In this document: piece after piece, positions 26,160 through 34,957 of the stretch
Position numbering within the stretch: the first letter of the stretch is position 1
Layout: every line of letters begins with the position of its first letter
NCBI GenBank assembly: GCA_017534885.1
Contig: JAFXVR010000062.1
Span: forward strand, 1 to 62,830
From: Clostridia bacterium
GTDB lineage: Bacteria > Bacillota > Clostridia > Christensenellales > Aristaeellaceae
Length of the DNA stretch: 62,830 bases
Direction of reading: 5' to 3'
Made by a program: the position numbers and the translations under genes
The notes under the pieces: model-generated
The model's input: only the letters and a program-made list of their open reading frames with translations
Database searches by the model: none
Told to the model about the DNA's origin: nothing

Positions 26160-26211
26160 TGCGATTTCACCTCTTTCGCGTATGCAATGATCGGCAATTG
26201 CCGCGACGTTC

Positions 26212-26240
26212 ATTCTAACATATTTGCCCGGCGAATGCAA
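26212..26240 (-). promoter_or_regulatory. Promoter of rpmE
   Basis: On the minus strand, TTGCAT (26235-26240), 17-base spacer, TAGAAT (26212-26217), with TGT before the -10. This is the same architecture and the same hexamers as the rpmB promoter. Confidence 0.75.
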
Positions 26241-26280
26241 GCCCTTTTTGCGACGTTTTTTCAGGCCGGTGATGACAATT

Positions 26281-26335
26281 GTGTGACGGAAACGCGTCAC
26301 ACATCCGTAACGCGTTCGCGGACGCGCGGACGCGC
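26281..26335. repeat. Inverted repeat and tandem 8-mers between rpmE and DUF362 promoters
   Basis: GTGTGACG (26281-26288) and CGTCACAC (26295-26302) form a perfect 8-bp inverted repeat with a six-base spacer. Just after it, CGCGGACG is repeated head to tail at 26317-26324 and 26325-26332 plus a partial copy. They lie in the 305-base divergent gap, 60-80 bases upstream of the DUF362 promoter, where operator sites would be expected. No gene is visible in this gap. Confidence 0.5.
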
Positions 26336-26363
26336 TCCGGGGCTGGCGCCGGGGATGTTTTCC

Positions 26364-26393
26364 TTGACGGAGGCGAGAGAAAAATGATATAAT
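26364..26393 (+). promoter_or_regulatory. Promoter of the DUF362-murB-rapZ-whiA-RNA repair operon
   Basis: TTGACG (26364-26369), 18-base spacer, TATAAT (26388-26393), with TGA (extended -10). Strong by eye; the start codon is 72 bases downstream. Confidence 0.75.
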
Positions 26394-26464
26394 CATGACC
26401 AGACGGAGGCCTTCAGCAAGCGGGCCGACGGCGGCAAACACAGCATCGAGAGGGGGCTATCCAT

Positions 26465-27502
26465 ATGTCCAGTCAGCCTATCCCCGGCACCGGCGGCGAC
26501 CGCTATGTGCCTTATCATGAGCGCCAGGGCGCGGAAAGCATTGTCTATTTCACCAGAGATCTGTCCCCGGAGGGCCTTCTGAAAATCTACGACCGGGTGT
26601 CCTCCGCGCTCACAGGCCGGGTGGCCGTGAAGCTGCACACCGGCGAGAAGCACGGCCCCAACATCATCCCCCGGCCCTGGGTGAAGGAGCTCATCAGCCA
26701 GCGGCTGAGCGGGGCGTCCATTGTGGAGACCAACACCTACTACGAGGGGGACCGCTACACCACTCCGCAGCACCTGGAGACGCTGAAGGTCAACGGCTGG
26801 ACCTTCTGCCCGGTGGACATCACCGACGCGGAGGGCACCGCCCTGCTGCCTGTGAAGGGCGGCAAATGGTTTACGGAAATGAGCGTGGGCAAGACGCTGC
26901 CGGGCTATGACAGCCTGCTGGCCCTGACCCACTTCAAGGGGCACCTGATGGGCGGCTTCGGCGGCGCCAACAAGAACATCGGCATCGGCTGCGCGGACGG
27001 GCGGATCGGCAAGCAGTGGATTCACTCCCGCACGGGCGAGGATCAGTGGGACATCGCGCAGGAAGAGCTGATGGAGCGCATCAGCGAGAGCACCAAGGCC
27101 ACGGTGGACTATTTCGCCGGGCGCTGCGCCTTTATCAATGTCATGCGCAACATGTCGGTCTCCTGCGACTGCGAGGGCACCGAGGCCCAGCCGGTCAAGG
27201 TGCCGGATGTGGGCATCCTCGCCTCCCTCGACATTCTCTCCGTCGATCAGGCCTGCATGGATGTATTGATGGCGCTGCCCCTGAGCGAGCGGGAGGACCT
27301 GACGGAGCGGATCACCACCCGCCACGGCTTCCGTCAGCTGACATACATGAAGGAGCTGGGCATGGGCAACGACCGCTATCAGCTGATTGACCTGGACCAC
27401 GGAGATCAGGTGATCAAGGCCGCGGACGCGGTGGAGGGCGTGAAGGGCCCTTGGGCTCCGGATCAGTGGATGAAGCTCCAGGCCCGGCTCTGGGGGATGT
27501 GA
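26465..27502 (+). CDS. DUF362 domain protein
   Basis: A 345-residue protein of the DUF362 family, often annotated as an iron-sulfur-related or uncharacterised protein. The typical KLHTGEKHGPNIIPRPWV and ETNTYYEGDRYTT region is followed by THFKGHLMGGFGGANKNIGIGC, where Gly- and Asn-rich loops and conserved His suggest a ligand or metal site. The C-terminal half contains FINVMRNMSVSCDCEG and DILSVDQACMDVL. No [4Fe-4S] CxxCxxC motif is present. ATG 26465 follows GAGGGGG. Two bases separate it from murB. The function in this operon is unknown. Confidence 0.8.
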   Translation: MSSQPIPGTGGDRYVPYHERQGAESIVYFTRDLSPEGLLKIYDRVSSALTGRVAVKLHTGEKHGPNIIPRPWVKELISQRLSGASIVETNTYYEGDRYTTPQHLETLKVNGWTFCPVDITDAEGTALLPVKGGKWFTEMSVGKTLPGYDSLLALTHFKGHLMGGFGGANKNIGIGCADGRIGKQWIHSRTGEDQWDIAQEELMERISESTKATVDYFAGRCAFINVMRNMSVSCDCEGTEAQPVKVPDVGILASLDILSVDQACMDVLMALPLSEREDLTERITTRHGFRQLTYMKELGMGNDRYQLIDLDHGDQVIKAADAVEGVKGPWAPDQWMKLQARLWGM

Positions 27503-27504
27503 AC

Positions 27505-28425
27505 ATGCCCTGCGAGCGTTTGAGCGCCCTGCGGGAGGCCCTGCGCGAGCGCTTTCCTGACATGGCGCTGCGGGAGCGGGTGCCGCTGAGTGAATGCACC
27601 ACCCTGCGCCTGGGCGGACCGGCGGACCTGATGGCGGAGCCGTCCTCCCCGGAAGAACTGCGGCTGACGCTGGCGATGGCGGCGGAAGCGGGTGTGCCTG
27701 TGATGGTGCTGGGGCGCGGCAGCAATGTGCTTTTCCGGGACGGAGGGTTCCGGGGCCTGATTGTGCGCGTCGGCAGGGCCATGAGCGCCGCTTCGGTCAG
27801 CGGGGAGCGCATCACCGCCCAGGCTGGCGCGGCCCTGATGAGCCTCTCGGCGCTGGCCCAGCGCAGCGGACTGGCCGGGCTGGCCTTCGCCTGCGGCATT
27901 CCCGGCACCATAGGCGGCGGCCTGTGCATGAACGCCGGCGCATACGGCGGGGAGCTCAAGCAGGTGACGGCCCTGGTGCGGGGCTGCACGATGGCCGGCG
28001 AACCCTTTGAATGTGCGGGGGAGGACTGCGGCTTCGGCTACCGGACGTCCCGGATCAAGCGGGAAGGGCTGATTGTGACCGAGGCGGTGCTGCGCCTTTC
28101 CCCGGGTGATCCGGAGGAGATTCAGGCGGAAATGCAGCGCCTGCTGGCGGCCCGCAGCGAGAAGCAGCCCCTCGACCTGCCCTCAGCGGGTTCCACCTTC
28201 AAGCGGCCAAGCCAGGGCTACGCGGCGCAGCTCATCGACGAGTGCGGGCTCAAGGGCCTGCGGGTGGGCGGCGCCGAGGTCAGCCGGAAGCACGCGGGCT
28301 TCCTGGTGTCCAGGGGCGGCACGGCGGCGGATTTTGAACAGCTGATGGCGCAGGTGGCTGACATCGTCCAGCGGGAAAAGGGCATCCGCCTGGAGCCGGA
28401 GGTCATCATCGCCGGCGAAAACTGA
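27505..28425 (+). CDS. murB: UDP-N-acetylenolpyruvoylglucosamine reductase MurB
   Basis: A 306-residue FAD enzyme that reduces enolpyruvyl-UDP-GlcNAc to UDP-MurNAc for peptidoglycan. FAD-binding motifs VMVLGRGSNVLFRDGG and GIPGTIGGGLCMNAGAYG are clear. The catalytic serine loop PSAGSTFKRP and the glutamate near EPEVII place it in the Gram-positive (type II) group. ATG 27505 has GGGGGA seven bases upstream; GTG 27499 is a weaker option. In Clostridia murB commonly precedes rapZ and whiA, as here. Confidence 0.96.
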   Translation: MPCERLSALREALRERFPDMALRERVPLSECTTLRLGGPADLMAEPSSPEELRLTLAMAAEAGVPVMVLGRGSNVLFRDGGFRGLIVRVGRAMSAASVSGERITAQAGAALMSLSALAQRSGLAGLAFACGIPGTIGGGLCMNAGAYGGELKQVTALVRGCTMAGEPFECAGEDCGFGYRTSRIKREGLIVTEAVLRLSPGDPEEIQAEMQRLLAARSEKQPLDLPSAGSTFKRPSQGYAAQLIDECGLKGLRVGGAEVSRKHAGFLVSRGGTAADFEQLMAQVADIVQREKGIRLEPEVIIAGEN

Positions 28426-28474
28426 GCCGCGCGGCATCCATGAACGAATACCAAGTGTACGGGAGAGTGGTCAT

Positions 28475-29377
28475 ATGCGTTTTCTGCTGCTGACGGGACT
28501 GAGCGGCGCGGGCAAGACCTCCGCGCTGCGCTACCTGGAAGACATGGGCGTGCTTTGCGTGGACAACCTGCCGCCCATGATGGCCGTGCGCTTCATGGAA
28601 GCCTGCCAGAGCACCCTGCTGCGGCAGCGGGCGGTGGCCTTTGCCATGGACGTGCGCAGTGGGGCCTTCTTTGACATCAAGCAGGTGGCCGCGATGGTGC
28701 TGGAGACCCGCAAGCTGGGCTACCGGATGGAGATAGTGTATCTGGAGGCGGCGGATGACGCGCTGGTGGCCCGCTACAAGGAAACCCGGCGTGAGCATCC
28801 CCTGGCGGACGATTCCACCACCCTGTCCCAGGCCATTGAGCGGGAGCGGGCCGTGCTGCAGCCCCTGCGGGAGGCCGCCGACCATGTGATCGACACCACG
28901 GGCATGAAGCCGAGAGGCCTCCGGGACCGCCTCCGCCAGATCGTGAACGAGAGCGCGGAGGAACAGGAGGAAACGCTGCGGGTGGAAGTGATGTCCTTCG
29001 GCTTCAAGCGCGGACTGCCCCATCAGGCTGATCTGGTGTTTGACGTGCGCTTCCTGCCCAATCCCTTCTATATTCCTGAGCTGGCGCCCCACACCGGCCT
29101 GGAGGACTGCGTGAGGGACTTCGTGCTCGGCCATGACGTGACCCGGGAATTCCTGAACCGCGTCACCGGCCTGCTGGATTACCTGATCCCCCATTACCAG
29201 GAGGAGGGCAAGCGCCGGATCGTCATCGCCATCGGCTGCACAGGCGGCGCACACCGCTCGGTGGCCATTGCGGAGGCCATTGGCCGCCACCTGACCGCGG
29301 CCGGGCTCCGGGTGCGCACCAGCCACCGGGACGTGGATTTGGAGCAGGCCCGCATCCTGCGCGGAGAGGACGAGTGA
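28475..29377 (+). CDS. rapZ: RNase adapter / nucleotide-binding protein RapZ (YvcJ)
   Basis: A 300-residue P-loop protein of the RapZ/YvcJ family. Walker A is GLSGAGKT at residues 8-15, with DNLPP following. The C-terminal domain carries GCTGGAHRSVAIAE, the phosphate- or metabolite-binding region that in E. coli RapZ binds glucosamine 6-phosphate and RNA. In Firmicutes the protein is linked to envelope precursor sensing and competence. ATG 28475 has GGGAGAG upstream. It is followed by whiA after one base, without the yvcK gene that often lies between them. Confidence 0.95.
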   Translation: MRFLLLTGLSGAGKTSALRYLEDMGVLCVDNLPPMMAVRFMEACQSTLLRQRAVAFAMDVRSGAFFDIKQVAAMVLETRKLGYRMEIVYLEAADDALVARYKETRREHPLADDSTTLSQAIERERAVLQPLREAADHVIDTTGMKPRGLRDRLRQIVNESAEEQEETLRVEVMSFGFKRGLPHQADLVFDVRFLPNPFYIPELAPHTGLEDCVRDFVLGHDVTREFLNRVTGLLDYLIPHYQEEGKRRIVIAIGCTGGAHRSVAIAEAIGRHLTAAGLRVRTSHRDVDLEQARILRGEDE

Positions 29378-29378
29378 C

Positions 29379-30347
29379 ATGTCGTTTTCGTCCACCGCGA
29401 AGGAGGAGCTGATCCGCCTGCCCTTCGGCCGGAACTGCTGCCTCCTCGCCGAACTCAGCGCGCTCACGGCCACTTCCGCCAGCCTTGGCTTCCAGGGCTG
29501 GCAGCGTTTTTTGATCACCTTTGAGGTGGAAAACCACGCCCTCGCCCGGCGCATCTTCCGCATCCTGAAAAACGGGATGGGCCTTTCGCCCACGCTGCAG
29601 TTTGTGCAGCACGCCCGCTTCGGCGGACGACGCACCTGTGTGCTGACGGTGCCGGACACGGACGCGCCGGCGCTGCTGACCCTGCTGGGCATGGCCGAGG
29701 AGCGGGACGGGGCCTTCTCCCTGAAGCGCACCACGCCCTCGGTGAAGCTGAACCGCCAGTGCTGCAGGCGGGCATACCTGCGGGGCGCGTGGCTGGGCGC
29801 CGGGGCCATGGCGAACCCCGACCGGGGCTATCACATGGAGTGGGTCTGCGGGGACGAGAACCAGGCGGCGCTGATCCGCAAGTGCCTGAAATCCGGCGGC
29901 CTGTCGCCCGCTTCCTATGAGCGGCGGGGCAGCACGGTGCTGTACCTCAACCACGCCCAGGACGTGGCCGACGCCCTGGCGCTGATGGGCGCGTCTGCGG
30001 CGGTGATGAGCATGGAGAACATCCGCGCCACCCGGCAGATGCGCGGAAAGGCCACCCGCGCCGCCAACTGCGACGAGCACAATTCCGAGCGGATGCTCAC
30101 CGCGGCGCAGGCCCAGAAGGAGGCCATCCTGCGGCTGAGCATCGAACCCGGCCTGCACAGCCTGCCCCCGGCCCTGGACGAGCTGGCGCGGCTGCGGCTG
30201 GAGCATGACGAGCTCTCCCTGGCCGAGCTGGGGGAGATGATGAACCCGCCCGTGGGCAAGAGCGGCGTGAACCACAGGATGCGGCGGCTGATGGAGCTGG
30301 CGGCCCGGTACGCGCCCGGGGAGGAGCAGCATGCTGACACAGATTGA
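29379..30347 (+). CDS. whiA: DNA-binding protein WhiA
   Basis: A 322-residue WhiA protein, with an N-terminal domain related to LAGLIDADG homing endonucleases (lacking catalytic acidic residues) and a C-terminal helix-turn-helix. Visible marks are SSTAKEEL at the start, AYLRGAWLGAGAMANPDRGYHMEW in the centre, NIRATRQMRGKATRAANCDEHN, and the C-terminal LSLAELGEMMNPPVGKSGVNHRMRRL helix pair. WhiA affects cell division and chromosome segregation in B. subtilis and sporulation in actinobacteria. ATG 29379 follows GGAGAGGA. It overlaps the next gene by 17 bases. Confidence 0.96.
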   Translation: MSFSSTAKEELIRLPFGRNCCLLAELSALTATSASLGFQGWQRFLITFEVENHALARRIFRILKNGMGLSPTLQFVQHARFGGRRTCVLTVPDTDAPALLTLLGMAEERDGAFSLKRTTPSVKLNRQCCRRAYLRGAWLGAGAMANPDRGYHMEWVCGDENQAALIRKCLKSGGLSPASYERRGSTVLYLNHAQDVADALALMGASAAVMSMENIRATRQMRGKATRAANCDEHNSERMLTAAQAQKEAILRLSIEPGLHSLPPALDELARLRLEHDELSLAELGEMMNPPVGKSGVNHRMRRLMELAARYAPGEEQHADTD

Positions 30348-31023
30348 CAGCCGGTATGATCTGGGGCTGACGGCGGCCTGCATCCGGGGCATGCTGGGCA
30401 AGGAAAACCCCGCCCTGCTGGAAAAGCCGCTGGACGCGCTGACGGAGGCGGACATCGAGACCCTGCTGGCCCTGGCCCGGGAGCAGGGGATCAAGCTGCA
30501 CTACTTCAAGCATCAGGAAACCCTGCCCCGGGTGCGCATGGCGCTGGGCTTCCTGAAGGGCATTCAGCCGGATAACCTGCTGGATGTGGGCAGCGGCCGG
30601 GGCGTTTTTCTCTTCCCCCTCCTCCGGACCTTCCCGGAGCTGCCGGTGACCTGCACGGAAATCAGCCCTTCCCGGGCAGACCTGCTGGAGGCCGTCAGCC
30701 GGGGCGGCTTCAGCCGTCTGAGTGTCAGGCGGGAGGATATCTGCGCCTTTGACGCCCCGGAGGGGAGCTTTGACGCAGTGACCCTGCTGGAGGTGCTGGA
30801 GCACATCCCGGACGTGGAAGCAGCCGTCCGAAACGCAGTCCGCCTGAGCCGGCGCTATGTGGTCATCACGGTGCCCTCCAAACCGGACAACAATCCGGAA
30901 CACATTCACCTGCTGACTAAGCCGGTGCTGGAAAAGCGGCTGAGGGAAGCAGGCTGTGAACAGATTCAATTCAGCGGCGTGCCCGGACACCTGTTCTGCG
31001 CCGCGGGCAAAAACAGAGGCTGA
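30331..31023 (+). CDS. Class I SAM-dependent methyltransferase beside the RNA ligase
   Basis: A 230-residue Rossmann-fold methyltransferase. Motif I is LDVGSGRG (84-91), the acidic end of strand 2 is CTEIS, and a post-I segment has EDICAF. A leader of about 75 residues precedes the fold. Residues 154-158 read EVLEH, and HIH follows at 191-193. A Glu-x-x-Glu-His plus later His set is what the RNA 2'-O-methylase Hen1 uses to bind metal, but EVLEH is also common in unrelated methylases, so the match is not decisive. The start lies inside whiA (17-base overlap), and the RNA ligase gene begins two bases after the stop. An RNA substrate is plausible from context only. Confidence 0.8.
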   Translation: MLTQIDSRYDLGLTAACIRGMLGKENPALLEKPLDALTEADIETLLALAREQGIKLHYFKHQETLPRVRMALGFLKGIQPDNLLDVGSGRGVFLFPLLRTFPELPVTCTEISPSRADLLEAVSRGGFSRLSVRREDICAFDAPEGSFDAVTLLEVLEHIPDVEAAVRNAVRLSRRYVVITVPSKPDNNPEHIHLLTKPVLEKRLREAGCEQIQFSGVPGHLFCAAGKNRG

Positions 31024-31025
31024 CC

Positions 31026-31838
31026 ATGTCTGAACGCATCATCAAATACCCCAGAACGCCTCACCTGGAGGGCTCTCGCCTTCAGCCGGGAGACGAGGAT
31101 CTGAGCCAGATCAGCTTTGAGGAGATCGCCGGGCGGCACCTGGTGGTGGAGGAAAAGCTGGACGGCGCAAACTGTGCGGTGTCCTTCACCCCGGACGGAC
31201 AGCTGAGACTGCAGAGCCGGGGGCATTTCCTGACTGGCGGCTACCGGGAGAAGCACTTCAACCTCTTCAAGCAGTGGGGCATGGCGCAGCGGGACTGCCT
31301 CTGGGAGGCGCTGGGCCCGCGCTACATCATGTATGGTGAGTGGCTCTACGCCAAGCATACCATCTATTATGACGCCCTGCCGCACTACTTCATGGAGTTT
31401 GACATCCTCGACCGGGAGACCGGCCGCTGCCTGGACACGGCCAGCCGCCGGGCGCTGACCGCCGGCCTGCCCATCTGGTCCGCGCCGGTGCTGTACGAGG
31501 GCAGCTTCCGCCGGAAGAAAGACCTGATCGGCCTTTTAGGCGACTCTGCCTGCATCACAGGCGGGCATTGGGAGCACCTGCGGGCCGAAGCGGAGCGGCA
31601 GGGGCTCGACACGGAGCGCATCCTGCGGGAGACGGACAGCTCGCGCCTCATGGAGGGGCTGTACATCAAGGCGGAGGAGGGCGGCGCGGTGACCCAGCGT
31701 CTGAAATATGTGCGCGCCAGCTTTCTGCAGACGGTGGACACCTCGCAGACCCACTGGCTGGAACGGCCCATCATTCCCAACGGGCTCACGGGGCCGGTGG
31801 AGGCGCTCTTCAGCCCGGCATCGGGGGCGGACGCATGA
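31026..31838 (+). CDS. ATP-dependent RNA ligase (Rnl2/T4-like nucleotidyltransferase)
   Basis: A 270-residue polynucleotide ligase. The covalent-nucleotidyl lysine lies in motif I, EKLDGAN (Lys44). Motif III is YGEW (103-106), IIIa is MEFDI (about 123-127), motif IV is EGLYIK (210-215) and motif V is LKYVR (226-230). This is the minimal nucleotidyltransferase core of the RNA ligase (Pfam RNA_ligase) superfamily, with a short C-terminal tail. It would join 3'-OH and 5'-phosphate RNA ends through an AMP intermediate. The next gene overlaps its stop (ATGA) and encodes the end-healing enzyme needed to make such ends. No phage genes are nearby. Confidence 0.88.
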   Translation: MSERIIKYPRTPHLEGSRLQPGDEDLSQISFEEIAGRHLVVEEKLDGANCAVSFTPDGQLRLQSRGHFLTGGYREKHFNLFKQWGMAQRDCLWEALGPRYIMYGEWLYAKHTIYYDALPHYFMEFDILDRETGRCLDTASRRALTAGLPIWSAPVLYEGSFRRKKDLIGLLGDSACITGGHWEHLRAEAERQGLDTERILRETDSSRLMEGLYIKAEEGGAVTQRLKYVRASFLQTVDTSQTHWLERPIIPNGLTGPVEALFSPASGADA

Positions 31839-33010
31839 CGGCCTGGCTGAATGCACTCCTGTCCGCCCTGCCCGTGCCGCCCGGCTGGCGTTACGACTTT
31901 GCCGCCATTGAGAGCCTGCCGCCGCTGGAAGGGCTGATCCGCCGGATGAAGGCCACCGGGCAGCATCCGGTCTGGCACGGTGAGGGGGACGTGTGGACGC
32001 ATACCCGCCTGGTCTGTGAGGCGTTGTGCGATCTGGAGCGCTTCCGGCAGATGCCGTCTGAGAACCGGACAGCCCTTGCCCTGGCCGCCCTGTTCCACGA
32101 CACGGGCAAGCCCGACACCACCCGCCTGGAGGACGGCTGTCCGGTCTCTCCCCATCACGCGCTGGCGGGGTCGGCGCTGGTTCGGGAGCTGCTCTGGCGG
32201 GAGCTGGGCTGCTGCGGAAGCCTTCCCCTCCTGCGCCTGCGGGAGACTGTGTGCGGGCTGATCCGCTGGCACAGCCTGCCGCCCAACCTGCCGGATAGGG
32301 AAGCGCCGGAGACCACGCTGCTCCGGCTGGCGTCCCTGGGTCAGTTGGCGCCGGGTTTTTCGCTTGAAAGCCTGTGCCTGCTGGCGGAGGCAGACATACT
32401 GGGGCGAGTCAGCCCGGATGCCGCCGATCGACTCGAAAGTGTGCGGCTGACCGAAGCAATGGCGGCTGAAGCGGGCTGCCTCCGCGGCCCCTATCCCTTC
32501 CGCTCTGCCCGGACGGCGCGGATGGCTCTGCAGGGCAAGCCGGTCTGGAAGGATCAGGAGCTCTTTGACGACAGCTGGGGTGAGGTGCTGATGCTCTCCG
32601 GCCTGCCCGGCACAGGCAAGGACACCTGGATCCGGGAACACGCGACGGAAAGGGAAACCGTATCCTTGGACGCGGTGCGGAGGAAGCTGGGCGTTGCACC
32701 GACGGAGGACCAGGGCCGGGTGATTCAGGCCGCGAAGGAGGAAGCCCGGGCGCTGCTCCGGGCGCGTCAGTCTTTTGTGTGGAACGCCACCTGCCTGACC
32801 GAGCGCACAAGGGGATCACTGGTGAGCCTGTTTGAAAACTACGGGGCGAGGGTGCGCATTCTCTGGCTGGAAACGGACTGGGAGGAGAACCTCCGCCGCA
32901 ACGAAGCGCGGAAGGAGCGCGTGCCCGTCGAAAGGCTCTGCCGCATGCTCTCCGCCGCCGTTCCGCCCGCGCCCCATGAAGCGCAGACCGTGAAATGGGC
33001 CTGTGTATAA
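31835..33010 (+). CDS. HD-Pnk type RNA/DNA end-healing enzyme (HD phosphoesterase-polynucleotide kinase)
   Basis: A 391-residue two-domain protein. Residues about 30-230 form an HD domain (His56, then His88-Asp89 in LFHDTGKPD, His107-108, further His146), expected to remove 3'-phosphate or 2',3'-cyclic phosphate. Residues about 248-391 are a P-loop kinase resembling T4 polynucleotide kinase: Walker A GLPGTGKDTW (256-265), SLDAVR with Asp279 as likely base, VWNATCL (a T4-like NxT), and RNEARKERVP as the lid. This is the HD-Pnk architecture that I recall from Runella slithyformis. With the ligase it supplies both end-repair steps and sealing. ATG 31835 overlaps the ligase stop. Confidence 0.85.
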   Translation: MTAWLNALLSALPVPPGWRYDFAAIESLPPLEGLIRRMKATGQHPVWHGEGDVWTHTRLVCEALCDLERFRQMPSENRTALALAALFHDTGKPDTTRLEDGCPVSPHHALAGSALVRELLWRELGCCGSLPLLRLRETVCGLIRWHSLPPNLPDREAPETTLLRLASLGQLAPGFSLESLCLLAEADILGRVSPDAADRLESVRLTEAMAAEAGCLRGPYPFRSARTARMALQGKPVWKDQELFDDSWGEVLMLSGLPGTGKDTWIREHATERETVSLDAVRRKLGVAPTEDQGRVIQAAKEEARALLRARQSFVWNATCLTERTRGSLVSLFENYGARVRILWLETDWEENLRRNEARKERVPVERLCRMLSAAVPPAPHEAQTVKWACV

Positions 33011-33034
33011 CCGATTCCGCAAAGGAGCAAACGC

Positions 33035-33631
33035 ATGAAAGCATATCAAACGCTGCCCGCGGGCTATGAGCTGATCGACACCGTGAACCTGGCCTCGGAC
33101 AAGAAAACCGCGCTGCGGGTCAATCTTGCCGCCGCCGCGCTGATGGCGGTGATGGCCGTGCCCATGCACTTTGTGGTGCCCATTGGCAGCCTGTTCAGCA
33201 TGGAACAGGGTCTGGGCGCTTACGTCCTGCGGATCGCCGTGCTCCTCCTGGGCTATATCGCCTACATCGTGCTGCACGAGCTGACCCACGGGGCGGTGAT
33301 GCGGGCGGTGGGCGGAGGCCGGGTGCGCTTCGGCTTCAACGGGATGTACGCCTGGGCCGGCAGCGAAACCGATTTCTTTGACAAGACCGCTTACCGGTGC
33401 ATCGCCCTGGCGCCGCTGGTGGTCTGGGGGCTGATCTTCACCATTCTGCTTCCGCTGGCCAGCCGGGAGTGGCTCTGGGTGGTGTGGTGGCTGCAGATCG
33501 GCAATGTAGCCGGCGCGGCAGGAGACGTCTATGTCACCATCCGCTTTGCGCCGCTGCCCAAGGACATCCTGGTGCGGGACACGGGCATCGATATGACGGT
33601 GTACGCCAAAGGCGGTTCAACTGGCCGGTGA
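33035..33631 (+). CDS. DUF3267 membrane protein with HExxH motif
   Basis: A 198-residue membrane protein of the DUF3267 family, with about four hydrophobic helices (about 28-50, 60-90, 120-145, 148-165). The zinc-metalloprotease-like motif HELTHG lies within the second helix region, as in intramembrane site-2-type proteases, although proteolysis has not been shown for the family as far as I know. ATG 33035 has AAAGGAG at 33021-33027. It follows the HD-Pnk gene by 24 bases and is probably the last gene of that operon. Confidence 0.8.
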   Translation: MKAYQTLPAGYELIDTVNLASDKKTALRVNLAAAALMAVMAVPMHFVVPIGSLFSMEQGLGAYVLRIAVLLLGYIAYIVLHELTHGAVMRAVGGGRVRFGFNGMYAWAGSETDFFDKTAYRCIALAPLVVWGLIFTILLPLASREWLWVVWWLQIGNVAGAAGDVYVTIRFAPLPKDILVRDTGIDMTVYAKGGSTGR

Positions 33632-33638
33632 AGGCATC

Positions 33639-33661
33639 AAAAAACCCGGGGCTTGCCCGGG
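33639..33661 (-). terminator. Terminator of tgt
   Basis: On the minus strand CCCGGG and CCCGGG (33645-33661) pair around a short loop, followed by six Ts (33639-33644). Confidence 0.85.
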
Positions 33662-33685
33662 CTGTGTCAGCGCGCTGACAAGGGG

Positions 33686-34876
<1,191 letters not shown>

Positions 34877-34894
34877 CTATCGGACTTGCCGGCG

Positions 34895-34929
34895 CTTCCC
34901 CCATGCAATCTGCAGGGGAAGGCTTTTTT
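34895..34929 (+). terminator. Plus-strand terminator-like hairpin without a plus-strand gene
   Basis: CTTCCCC (34895-34901) pairs with GGGGAAG (34915-34921), then GC and six Ts (34924-34929). Its T-run serves plus-strand transcription, but both flanking genes are on the minus strand. Confidence 0.55.
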
Positions 34930-34957
34930 GTCTGAGACTGTCCTCGCGCCCGCCGCG

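Noticed and set aside
30331..31023. A firm call of Hen1 for the methyltransferase
   Set aside because: The EVLEH plus HIH pattern fits, but the same tetrad occurs in unrelated class I methylases and the Hen1-specific C-terminal sequence is not recognisable.
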